Shown piece after piece: positions 46,818 through 55,119 of a DNA stretch of 64,000 nucleotides. The notes beneath the pieces are model-generated. The model ran no database searches. It was not told the origin of the DNA and was given only the letters and a program-made list of their open reading frames with translations. Every line of letters begins with the position of its first letter. Position 1 is the first letter of the stretch. The translations under genes were made by a program, and so were the position numbers. This stretch comes from PALSA-243 sp049522755 (GTDB taxonomy: Bacteria; Acidobacteriota; Terriglobia; Bryobacterales; Bryobacteraceae), in the NCBI GenBank assembly GCA_049522755.1, contig JBEKNN010000009.1, positions 1 to 64,000 on the forward strand, written 5' to 3'.

Positions 46818-49800
46818 TTACTTGATCACTGGCACGCCGGGTTGGATGAATCGATAGATGACGCTGCCAATGTCGGGGAACTGGTAAGTCACCCAGGTAA
46901 GTACAGGTAAAGCTCCGAACGAGATAACCCGGAGATAGAACTCCCAACCTAACTCATTGGCTTTAGTATCCGTAATCCGGCTGAGAATGGGATTGCGGTG
47001 CATTTGCGCAAACACCCAGATAACTCCCGATCCAAGAAAAGCCAAGAGACCTGTGAAGACCCAATCCAACACTTGACGCGGTTGGAACGGATAAGAGTTC
47101 CAGGCCAGGATAGCCAGAACGAAGGAAATGGAGACAAAGGTCATGAGGTAGCGCAGGTTCGCCAGGACGGCGCGGATCAGCGAGATGTAGCGAATGACTA
47201 AGAACTCTTCCGCCACCAGTATCCGCGCCGGCTCCACCGAGGCCGGTCCGGCGTGCGGCTCCACTTCCTTACCCTCGACCAACCCGGTGCGCTCATCTTT
47301 CCAATATGGAATCAATAGGGTCGACAGGAGGTCCCGGCTGAAAGCGGCAAACCGGATCTCCATCCTCCGAACAAAATCGTAGTCAAACTCCTCGGTCTTG
47401 ATCTGGTCTGCGGGCGCAGCGATGCGCAAGCGGAGTTTCCCGGTCTCCGCCAGGAGATCTTCATAAGCGGTCTGGAGCCGCAGACGGTCGGAACATAACT
47501 GGAAATCAGGCTGGTGGAGCATCTGACGCATCGATTCTAAAGAGCGTCCCATATCCCGCCAATGTTCTTGCAGGCCGCCTTGGCGAAGCATGGTCATCCA
47601 TCCAGTTCCTTTTAACCTGCCGAACGCGAATCGGACAGGTAGATTCTCCAGGCGATCGAGCAGGCCCGTCTTAAGGGCTCCCCAAATCAAAATCATGCGT
47701 AGCCACCCCGCCAGCGACAGCCCGATGATTGGAAAAAAGAGGGCGGCGACCAAGAATTCGTAAGGGCTTGGCAGATGCGGCCCCGTCTTCCACAGAAAGT
47801 GATCCATGCCGCGTATTGGTATGAAGAAGAAGAACAGAACCATGGCAACGGGATAAGCCACCATAAGAAGAATATCGATCCCGAGACAATCATCCAAGCC
47901 GGCTCCATCCCGCGGCGAAAGCTCGTCCGGTCGAGCTGCGCGGCGAAACCTGCTGAAGCGACACAACAACTGGCGCGTAATCAGCAGGCAGGTAATGTTG
48001 TTATACAGGCAGGAATCCCGCGAATTGCGGCACTGGGCCAGGTCATCGTCCGAGACGAAGAAACGATCGCGGGCCTGGTCGTTCAGCTTACCCGGAAGCC
48101 ACGGTCTGCCGTTCATGGAAAACCGCAGGCGCCACGTTTGCAGGAGGCCCCAGATGTACCAACTGAACAGTAGTAGCAGCACTGGAACTAACGGCGAGAC
48201 TCCGCTGCCCGGGTTGATGCAGCGAAAGCAGAAAGATAAGCCAACAAGATCGGGAGAACTTAGGAAAGAGCCCGTGCAGCACGCGTAACTCCAAAGAGAA
48301 CAGATCGCAAACAGCGCGGTTATTACGAACAGGTTCAGGAAGAAATACACGTTCCGGCAAACGCGTCCATATAGATGCCGGATGCCGGGATGGCAGTCTG
48401 AAAAGCTGGCTGGCGACGCGGCCCATCCTATGTGTCCACGCGTTTTCGAAATGGCGGCACAGACGGCCAAGACGCCGCCGCAGAGGGTAGCCATGCTCAC
48501 CACGACACTCAATAGATTGCCGCCAACCTTCCAGTCGAGCCACAAGACAGGAAAGGACACAACGAACGCCATGGAAAACAGCATGGCCGTCGCCGCGTGG
48601 ACATACATCGATCGGCGCCGCGGCTGATCGTTGTCCCGAATGGCGAGATCGCGTGTGAAGGGGGACCAGTAATCCGCTACGCCGAGCATGGCAGTGTGAA
48701 ACAGGCAGAGAAGGAATATCAGTACACAAAGAACATCCCAGAGCCGGGACGGATAGATTATTGCGCCTCGATCGGTGGTATTGTGAGCCGCGCAAGTTTG
48801 AGATCCTTCATTTCCATCCTTGTCGATCGCCGGCAGAACCTGATTCTGACTGCTGGAACATGGACTCAGAATAGCGAGCGGATAATAGCCATCGCTTCCA
48901 ATTGCCGTGGCCCAGAGAGACGGCTGTTGAAGATCGTCCGGCTCGAGAAGGCTGTGGTAGCCCTGGAGAATGGGCTGTTTGCGGCTGCCCGGATTAGCGC
49001 GCCAGAATGTGTAGCTGGTAGCGTTGTAATAGGCATAGCTCGAAGAGTTAGTGTAAGTGCGAAGCGGAGCGGATAGCTTTCCTGGAACAGGCTTTCCCCG
49101 TCCCAGGCCGATCATGGGATATGGAGTAATGGTAATGGCGCCGATGAACGGCACATTATCGATGGCCCGCACCGAAAGCAGGTCGGCCGCAAAAAACAGC
49201 AGCGTTGCGTCCGGACAAGCGCGGTGCAGGAATTGCGAGAGGAAAATCTGGTCGAGCACGTTAGAGGCGGCGATGGCGATAAATTTGGAGCGATACCGAT
49301 GAAGCTGGCGGGCAATGGTCATCAACTGCGCTTCTTGGGAAAGAGGCGTGTTCTCGGGAGAGAAGATTGGAACACTGTCCTGCGCGCTGTAATCCTTTAG
49401 AGAGAAATGCAGATACGGGCTATAGGCGATCCCGGGAGGAGCCGCTGAGTTAGCGGACTGATCCCGGCCGGCTCTAGCGTTGCGCAGCAGTGAAATCTCT
49501 CTCGGGAAGCGAATCACCAGCGCGCCGCCGTCTTTTAAGCTGTCTGCGCCAGACATGCCGTTGCCAAAAGCAGTATTGTCCTCGACGAGGAATGCAAACT
49601 CTCCGTCATATCCGGAACCGGAGAGACGATGTAGAAAGGCGCTCATGTCATAGGTTCTGTCGTCGGCGAAAGAGAGGTAGTGGAGTTTCAGTTGACTCTT
49701 CAATTGAGTCACCGAGAGCCGGGTTGCGGTTGCGCCTGCCACGTCAAATTCACTGGCCGCCAGAATGGACTTCGATCGAGCTCTCTCAATGGCTGCGCTT

Positions 49801-50633
49801 AGCGATGCCACGGATCCGGAATAAGTAGGACCTACCATGGCCAATCGGTTCCCAGCCCCGGTTGAGAACTGATCTCCGATGGCCGACTTCAATTCGGTTT
49901 CGTATAAGAAGGCGTTTTGTAACTGAAACCCATCTATGCCCTTCGTCGGCGCTTCCCCCACCAGGAAGAGGTAAATAACCTGGCGGAAGCTGACGGACGA
50001 ATCAGATGCCTCCGATCCGGCGGGGACGTGCTCTAGAACGATCAATCCGGGCTGCCGCTCCCGTTCCGGATCGTGACCCGGCTCGACATCCCACCGGGAT
50101 TCGGCGGCTTTCAGGACTCCTCCCCGGTTCTTCCAGGGCAGCCAGTAATAACTGCTTACATATTCGTTATCCGCAGCCGCCTGGAGAATGGCCTCCACGC
50201 TGCGATCGAAGGTGAGGGCCAAATGGGTATGAACGGGATCGGGCACGGCGGCAATGATTGCGGTGACTTGGATCGGTCCACCGTGTTTCGGGAATCCCCA
50301 CCGCTCTTTCCGTTCGGCGCTGCATCCCAGCTCTTGTTTCCTTTTGGTCTCCTCGACGTCCAGGTAGAGTTCAAGCCGCCGATCGCCGATGGCGCCGGAG
50401 ACTTCAGGGGTCTTTTCCGGCGACTGCTCTTTAGGGTCTCTGGCGGGAGCCCAATAATTGCACGACGCGATCCAGGGACCTTCCCACGGCTCGGTGTGAG
50501 GCGAGGAACTTGTTCCGGTTCTGTCGGAGTCGGATGATGAAGGCTCTTGCGGAGAGAGGGAACCCGCAGGCCGCACCAGAAGAGCGACCGCCAGAGCTGT
50601 GCTGACCACAAGACCTTGATGTTTGTTCGTCAT
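46818..50633 (-). CDS. giant polytopic membrane protein with periplasmic-binding-protein-like N-terminal part, function unknown
   Basis: About 1271 residues from ATG 50633, which gives a signal sequence (NKHQGLVVSTALAVALLVRP) and has AAAGGA upstream; an in-frame start further out (50711) is unlikely. Residues about 30-600 are extracytoplasmic and partly resemble a type I periplasmic-binding fold (NRLAMVGPTYSGSVASLSAA; KFIAIAASNVLDQIFLSQFL). From about 620 there are many hydrophobic segments (LWDVLCVLIFLLCLFHTAML, IDILLMVAYPVAMVLFFFFI and others) with soluble, Arg-rich loops, ending in three helices. I recognise no full-length family. Two counted lines (48001, 49681) show 35 and 34 G+C of 60 against 39 at 51181. 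It lies between a LytTR regulator and a LytS kinase. A ligand-sensing role is inference. Confidence 0.7.
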   Translation of the reverse strand: MTNKHQGLVVSTALAVALLVRPAGSLSPQEPSSSDSDRTGTSSSPHTEPWEGPWIASCNYWAPARDPKEQSPEKTPEVSGAIGDRRLELYLDVEETKRKQELGCSAERKERWGFPKHGGPIQVTAIIAAVPDPVHTHLALTFDRSVEAILQAAADNEYVSSYYWLPWKNRGGVLKAAESRWDVEPGHDPERERQPGLIVLEHVPAGSEASDSSVSFRQVIYLFLVGEAPTKGIDGFQLQNAFLYETELKSAIGDQFSTGAGNRLAMVGPTYSGSVASLSAAIERARSKSILAASEFDVAGATATRLSVTQLKSQLKLHYLSFADDRTYDMSAFLHRLSGSGYDGEFAFLVEDNTAFGNGMSGADSLKDGGALVIRFPREISLLRNARAGRDQSANSAAPPGIAYSPYLHFSLKDYSAQDSVPIFSPENTPLSQEAQLMTIARQLHRYRSKFIAIAASNVLDQIFLSQFLHRACPDATLLFFAADLLSVRAIDNVPFIGAITITPYPMIGLGRGKPVPGKLSAPLRTYTNSSSYAYYNATSYTFWRANPGSRKQPILQGYHSLLEPDDLQQPSLWATAIGSDGYYPLAILSPCSSSQNQVLPAIDKDGNEGSQTCAAHNTTDRGAIIYPSRLWDVLCVLIFLLCLFHTAMLGVADYWSPFTRDLAIRDNDQPRRRSMYVHAATAMLFSMAFVVSFPVLWLDWKVGGNLLSVVVSMATLCGGVLAVCAAISKTRGHIGWAASPASFSDCHPGIRHLYGRVCRNVYFFLNLFVITALFAICSLWSYACCTGSFLSSPDLVGLSFCFRCINPGSGVSPLVPVLLLLFSWYIWGLLQTWRLRFSMNGRPWLPGKLNDQARDRFFVSDDDLAQCRNSRDSCLYNNITCLLITRQLLCRFSRFRRAARPDELSPRDGAGLDDCLGIDILLMVAYPVAMVLFFFFIPIRGMDHFLWKTGPHLPSPYEFLVAALFFPIIGLSLAGWLRMILIWGALKTGLLDRLENLPVRFAFGRLKGTGWMTMLRQGGLQEHWRDMGRSLESMRQMLHQPDFQLCSDRLRLQTAYEDLLAETGKLRLRIAAPADQIKTEEFDYDFVRRMEIRFAAFSRDLLSTLLIPYWKDERTGLVEGKEVEPHAGPASVEPARILVAEEFLVIRYISLIRAVLANLRYLMTFVSISFVLAILAWNSYPFQPRQVLDWVFTGLLAFLGSGVIWVFAQMHRNPILSRITDTKANELGWEFYLRVISFGALPVLTWVTYQFPDIGSVIYRFIQPGVPVIK

Positions 50634-50824
50634 TGGGGAGGTCCTTTCATCGGCCTGGGAGAAATCGGCCTGACTCGCGACCCAAGGGCGACTGTCTTCG
50701 GCGCCCGCCAAGCGAAAATTCCTTGCCTATACTCGATAGCGGAAAAAGCCGGCGGGAAGGGACACGCGGCCGGCCACATGGCGCGGCCTGAGGAGGAGGC
50801 CGCGTGCCTGGCAATCCCGCCCCG

Positions 50825-51832
50825 CTACTTGCAGGGCAGCCGCAGCGATACGCGATAGACGGCGCCGTCCGCGCGGGCGCTAAAGAAGGCGTCATCGCCG
50901 TAGAGCATCGCCAGGCGGCGGCGTACGTGGGCGAGGCCGATGCCGTCGCGCGGCGCGGCGGGCGATTCGGGGTCGAAAGCATTCTCAATCTCGATGGAGA
51001 CGCCGGCGCCGGTGCGGCTGGCGGAGAGCCGGATGGCGCCGCCCTCCACCATACCCGCGACGCCGTGTTTCACCGCATTCTCCACGAGCGGTTGGAGCAG
51101 CAGCGCGGGCGCAAGGCAATCTTCGCAGGCGGAATCGACGCTCTCTTCCACTTGCAGGCGCGCGCCGAAGCGCACCCGCTCCACCTCCAGATAACTGCGG
51201 GCGAGCGCAAGCTCTTCGCGCAGAGGGATGCTCTCGCGGTCGCCGAGCGACAGGCTGGAGCGCAGAAAATCCGACAAGCGAATGCACATTTCGCGGGCGC
51301 GCGCTCCATCGAGCGTGGTCAGCGCGGCGATGGAATGCAGGCTATTGAACAGAAAGTGCGGGTTGAGCTGGAATTTCAGCGCCTGCAGCTGCGATTCGCG
51401 CGCCAGCGCGCGCGCTTCGGTGGCGCGGCTCTCGGCTTCCCGCTGTTGCACGGAGGCGATGGCGGCGTAGTGCAGTCCGGTGGAGAGCAGGTAGAGCAGC
51501 ATGCCGAGCGCGAATAGCAGCGGCAGGTGCGGGGCCAACAGCGGCGAAGCGAGCCACGCGGTTCCCACGAAGACCGCGCTGCCCGCGGCCGCGGCGCCCA
51601 AGGACGGCGCCAGCGCTCGATTCGGCGCACGCAGCGGCAGGGCTCGGCAGAGGTACCACGGCGAGAGGCAGATGAAGGCGAAGAGCAGGCAGGCTGGGGC
51701 GAGTCCGCTAACCGCCGTCCGCCAATCTACTCTGCCGGACGCCCACAAGATGGCGGCCAGCAGCGCAAGTATCAGCGTCCAGGCCAATGCGTAGAGCAGC
51801 ACGCGCCGGCCGGATGCCAGGATGGGATGCAT
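50825..51832 (-). CDS. LytS/YehU-type sensor histidine kinase
   Basis: A 335-residue membrane kinase. ATG 51832 is used (GGAAG upstream) because the longer frame to 52228 runs backwards through the LiaF-like gene. The N-terminal half has about four membrane helices (LLYALAWTLILALLAAILWA and others); the His_kinase domain carries the phosphorylated His in KFQLNPHFLFNSLHSI, followed by an ATPase domain with the N box LLLQPLVENAVKHG and the G box GIGLAHVRRRLAMLYG. It follows the LiaF-like gene by 22 bases and should phosphorylate the LytTR regulator at 46078-46809. Confidence 0.91.
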   Translation of the reverse strand: MHPILASGRRVLLYALAWTLILALLAAILWASGRVDWRTAVSGLAPACLLFAFICLSPWYLCRALPLRAPNRALAPSLGAAAAGSAVFVGTAWLASPLLAPHLPLLFALGMLLYLLSTGLHYAAIASVQQREAESRATEARALARESQLQALKFQLNPHFLFNSLHSIAALTTLDGARAREMCIRLSDFLRSSLSLGDRESIPLREELALARSYLEVERVRFGARLQVEESVDSACEDCLAPALLLQPLVENAVKHGVAGMVEGGAIRLSASRTGAGVSIEIENAFDPESPAAPRDGIGLAHVRRRLAMLYGDDAFFSARADGAVYRVSLRLPCK

Positions 51833-51854
51833 CGGGGCTTCCAGTAAACTCGCG

Positions 51855-52565
51855 CTAGTTCTTGACGTTGACGCCGCCGAACACCGCGGCGCCCTTGAAA
51901 TAGAGCCGCTTGAAGTTCGGCGTGGTCGCGGCGTTCGGCTGCGTGGAGTTGTCGGTAAAGGCGCCGAAGACCCCCGCGGCTTGTATGACGGCGCTCCAAT
52001 TTGTGGGGATGCGGACCTCGGCGCCGCCGAAAACCGCGTTGATTTCCACGGTTGCGGAATCACCCATAATGTTGGCTTCGCGGAAATCGATTTCGAAGCC
52101 GCCGAAGACCGCGTCGAACTTGGCGAACTTGAAATTGTCGGTGTTGATCTTGCGCTTACCTCCGCCGAAAACCGCGACATGCTGCGTGTCATTAGTCCAG
52201 GAGCTCGGGTGGCGCCACGGATTCGCATTGCGGTTCACCAGCATGAAGATGCCTGCGGCGATGATGGCAAGCGGCCAGAGATCGCCGATATCGATTGGAA
52301 TCAGGCCGAGGTTGGACGCCAGCAAGATGCCGCCGCCTACCAACAGAATGCCTCCCACCGCGCGGCCCCGCGGATCGGGCGAATCGGCCAACTTGAACGC
52401 GCCGCCGATCATCAGAGCGACCGGCCAATATTCCCAAATGTCGCGGCCGGGGAACAGATGCAGGTTGTCGAGAAGGAATACGACTCCCACGGCGATCAGA
52501 ATCACAGCGGGCAGAAAGCGTTGTGCGGAGCCCCAATCCTGGGCTTGTTGAGAATCCTGTTGCAT
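51855..52565 (-). CDS. LiaF/LiaI-like membrane protein
   Basis: A 236-residue protein. The N-terminal half holds four membrane segments in the LiaI/DUF5668 style (FLPAVILIAVGVVFLLDNL; YWPVALMIGGAFKLA; GGILLVGGGILLASNLGLI; LWPLAIIAAGIFML). The C-terminal half is a beta-helix-like domain built on repeated (A)VFGG turns (VAVFGGGKRK, DAVFGGFEIDF, NAVFGGAEVRI, AAVFGGVNVKN). Proteins with this layout act with LytS- or LiaS-type kinases in cell-envelope stress sensing. The kinase gene follows 22 bases later, so they form one operon; the protein probably restrains the kinase. Confidence 0.88.
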   Translation of the reverse strand: MQQDSQQAQDWGSAQRFLPAVILIAVGVVFLLDNLHLFPGRDIWEYWPVALMIGGAFKLADSPDPRGRAVGGILLVGGGILLASNLGLIPIDIGDLWPLAIIAAGIFMLVNRNANPWRHPSSWTNDTQHVAVFGGGKRKINTDNFKFAKFDAVFGGFEIDFREANIMGDSATVEINAVFGGAEVRIPTNWSAVIQAAGVFGAFTDNSTQPNAATTPNFKRLYFKGAAVFGGVNVKN

Positions 52566-52596
52566 GATTCGAGCGTAGGGCCGGGCGGCGCGCGAA

Positions 52597-53697
52597 TCAC
52601 CGGGAAATCGGCGAGTGGAGGTTGGGAACCGGCGAATGGAGCAGCGCCGCCATCTTGCGCGAAAATTCGCCTTCCGAAAAGCGCGCGGCCCAGGCTTGCA
52701 AGTCGGCCGGGCGGATGTCTGCCTCCCTATGCTCGAAACGCTCCATCGCTTGCGCGAAACTCTCCGGCGTTTGATCGGCGAAGAATGCGCCGCCGAAGTC
52801 CGGTACGGTTTCGAGAGCGCCGCCGCGTCCGTAGGCGATCACCGGCTTACCGCTGGCCAGCGCCTCCACCGGGGTCATCCCGAAATCCTCTTCGCCGGGC
52901 AATAAGAAGGCGCGACAGCGGGCGTAGAGATCGCGCAATCCGGCATCGGAGACCCGGCCCAGGAATTCCACGTTAGGCGCAGCCAGTGCGCGGAGCCGGC
53001 GCAGCTCGGGACCCGCGCCCGCAATGCGCAGCCGCTGCCCGGTGCGCGAGAAATGACTCACCAGCAGATCGATGCGCTTGTAGGCCACTAACTCGGAGAC
53101 AGTCAGGAAGTAATCCTCAGATGGCGCCCAATGAAACGATTCGACGTCCACCGGCGGATGAATGGTTTGGGCTTCGCGGCGATAGGTCTTCCAGATGCGC
53201 GTGCGCACATTCTCGCTATTGGCCACGAACTGATCGACGCGCGCGGCGGAGGCGTAATCCCATAGCCGCAGATAGTTCGACAGCGGAGTGATGAGCGCGC
53301 GCTTGAGGCGCGAGCGAGTGTATTCGTTTCGATAGGCCGGATAGAGGTCCCACAAATAACGCATGGGCGTGTGACAGTAACAGACGTGGCGCGTGGTGGA
53401 GGAAGTGATGACGCCCTTAGCGGGGCCGGATTCGCTGCTGACTACCAGATCGTAACCGCGCAGATCGAACGATTCGAGGGCCATCGGCATCAGCGGCAGC
53501 AGATTGCGATGCCAGCGGCGCAGGGGGTTGAGGAATGACGTGCGGATTTTGTGGCGGCGCAGTTCCGGGCTGAGCGTCTCGGGGTCGCAGAAGAGAGTGA
53601 AGATATCGGCGCCGGGCAGAAGCCGGCAGAGCGCTTCCAATACTTTCTCGCCGCCGCGCCGGTTGATCAGCCAATAATGTACGATGGCGGTGCGCAT
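52597..53697 (-). CDS. glycosyltransferase family 4 protein
   Basis: A 366-residue GT-B glycosyltransferase. The N-terminal domain opens with AIVHYWLINRRGGEKVLEAL and includes CYCHTPMRYLWDLYPAYRNE, common in exopolysaccharide mannosyltransferases. The C-terminal domain has VDQFVANSENVRTRI, IHPPVDVESFH, the E-x7-E motif region EEDFGMTPVEALASGKPVIAY and GGALETV. It works at the cytoplasmic face of the membrane in polysaccharide or glycolipid synthesis. It stands alone, divergent from the HprK-like gene; acceptor and donor sugars are unknown. Confidence 0.9.
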   Translation of the reverse strand: MRTAIVHYWLINRRGGEKVLEALCRLLPGADIFTLFCDPETLSPELRRHKIRTSFLNPLRRWHRNLLPLMPMALESFDLRGYDLVVSSESGPAKGVITSSTTRHVCYCHTPMRYLWDLYPAYRNEYTRSRLKRALITPLSNYLRLWDYASAARVDQFVANSENVRTRIWKTYRREAQTIHPPVDVESFHWAPSEDYFLTVSELVAYKRIDLLVSHFSRTGQRLRIAGAGPELRRLRALAAPNVEFLGRVSDAGLRDLYARCRAFLLPGEEDFGMTPVEALASGKPVIAYGRGGALETVPDFGGAFFADQTPESFAQAMERFEHREADIRPADLQAWAARFSEGEFSRKMAALLHSPVPNLHSPISR

Positions 53698-53879
53698 CTG
53701 AATTGATACTTGCGGTTGTTACTTGCGGCCGGTGGCTATCTCAAGTCCCGATGCGCTGGTAAAACCCGGCGGTTCATGATGGCCATTATGGCACGCCGTT
53801 TCGCGCGGCCTGAATCAATTTACCAGTCTTTTACGACTCCTTTACCACTGCGTTCTAATACATCTGTTATCAATAGCTT

Positions 53880-54848
53880 GTGAGAATCTCGGGCGACCTC
53901 CAACGCAACCTAGCCGGTCCCCTGCGGCCGGAAATCGACCTGCCGTTTCAGCGCGCCTACTATCCCCACGGATTCCGCCTCGACCTTGCCTCGAATTCGC
54001 GCGAGGTACTCGACGCGGCCGAAGAAAATTGGGGCATGTACGAACCGGAGTACGACGACCCTCCGCTAACCTTGCGGGTGCTGGTGCAACCCGGCGGCGA
54101 GCCTTCCCCGCCGCCGGTGCACCGTTTACAAGGCCACCTTTGTTCGGCGGTCGCCAGCCGTGAGAATTACGCGTTGATCGACCTCGACGCGCTATTCGCT
54201 TATGCGTGCGTAACCGAAAGGACCGTCGCCGACCATGCGTGGTTCCGCTGGTTCTACCTGGATCTGGTGGCCGGGACGACGCTGGCGCAGCGCCATGCGG
54301 TCCCGATGCACGCCGCGTGCGTGGAAAGAAACGGCATGGGCGTGCTGCTGTGGGGACAGTCGGGAATGGGGAAGAGCACGCTGGCTTACGCGTGCGCCCG
54401 CGCCGGCTGGAAGTTCGCGGCCGACGACGCCACCGTCCTCCCGCAGAACCGTGAAGACTGCGTGGTGACGGGCAAGCCGCACCAGGCGCGGTTTCGCGAG
54501 GATGCGCCGCGGCTGTTTCCCGAACTCGACGGCTATGCGACGCGCGCGCGTCCCACCGGCAAGCCTTCCATCGAGGTTCCTATGACGGCTCTTGCGGGGA
54601 TTCGCGGCGCAGTCCGGTGCGAGGTCCAGCGCATGGTGTTTCTCGATCGCGGCAAGTCCGCGGGGTTGGACAGGATGGGCGTGGAGAGCGCCTTGGAACA
54701 GATGCTGCAGGATTCGCGCAGCTATAGCGTGGAGACGCAAGCGCGGCATGAGAAGGCGCTGCGCCGATTGTTGCGCATGCCCTCTTACCGGCTGCGCTAC
54801 GAACGGCTGCAGGATGCCATTGAGGTCCTGGAAGGCTTGACCGCGTGA
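53880..54848 (+). CDS. HprK-like kinase (HPr kinase/phosphorylase-related)
   Basis: A 322-residue protein with a P-loop kinase domain of the HPr kinase type: VLLWGQSGMGKSTLAYACAR (Walker A) and KFAADDATVLPQN (Walker-B-like acidic pair). The N-terminal about 130 residues replace the standard HprK domain. No HPr or PTS gene is near. Such HprK-like proteins are known beside nucleotidyltransferases in peptide (lasso-type RiPP) and polysaccharide clusters, where some phosphorylate a peptide. The next large gene begins with a nucleotidyltransferase domain, so the same pairing exists here. GTG start at 53880 without a strong ribosome-binding site; substrate unknown. Confidence 0.82.
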   Translation: MRISGDLQRNLAGPLRPEIDLPFQRAYYPHGFRLDLASNSREVLDAAEENWGMYEPEYDDPPLTLRVLVQPGGEPSPPPVHRLQGHLCSAVASRENYALIDLDALFAYACVTERTVADHAWFRWFYLDLVAGTTLAQRHAVPMHAACVERNGMGVLLWGQSGMGKSTLAYACARAGWKFAADDATVLPQNREDCVVTGKPHQARFREDAPRLFPELDGYATRARPTGKPSIEVPMTALAGIRGAVRCEVQRMVFLDRGKSAGLDRMGVESALEQMLQDSRSYSVETQARHEKALRRLLRMPSYRLRYERLQDAIEVLEGLTA

Positions 54849-55030
54849 GCGCAGGTTTTGGCGGGGCTTCATGGGGTAAGCCACGGGCGAATCTAAGTGC
54901 TCTTGCTGTTCCTGCTTGCCGACGCTCGGGCCCAGGCGTCATCCGCCGGCGTCACGGACTGGGCGGGTTCTTCGGCCCCATGTTCAGCTTCGGGGATTCG
55001 CGCCGCGTGCAGTTTTGTGCTGCGCTATGA
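54845..55030 (+). CDS. possible 61-codon small ORF coupled to the HprK-like gene
   Basis: GTG at 54845 overlaps the HprK-like stop (GTGA). The product has a Gly/Arg-rich middle and ends GFFGPMFSFGDSRRVQFCAA plus one Leu. It could be a peptide substrate for the HprK-like kinase, but there is no Thr at the position lasso leaders need, and lasso protease and cyclase genes are missing. In another frame the same DNA gives VLLLFLLADARAQ, a signal-peptide-like stretch. I cannot tell which frame, if any, is used. Confidence 0.22.
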   Translation: MSAGFGGASWGKPRANLSALAVPACRRSGPGVIRRRHGLGGFFGPMFSFGDSRRVQFCAAL

Positions 55031-55084
55031 TTTTTGAAAGCGGGACGGGTCGTCCGGCCTGTCGTTTCGATCTGCCAAGCGCTT

Positions 55085-55108
55085 GACAGGCCAGGAGGCC
55101 TGTCCTAC
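55085..55108. repeat. REP-like palindrome
   Basis: Perfect stem GACAGGCC / GGCCTGTC, loop AGGA, followed by CTAC, so the minus strand reads GTAG before the stem. The most typical copy of the window's family; it ends nine bases before the nucleotidyltransferase-MFS start region. Confidence 0.8.
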
Positions 55109-55119
55109 GTAAACAGGTG

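Noticed and set aside
51833..52228. Longer start for the LytS-type kinase
   Set aside because: The added 132 residues are the antisense of the LiaF-like gene and have no domain character.
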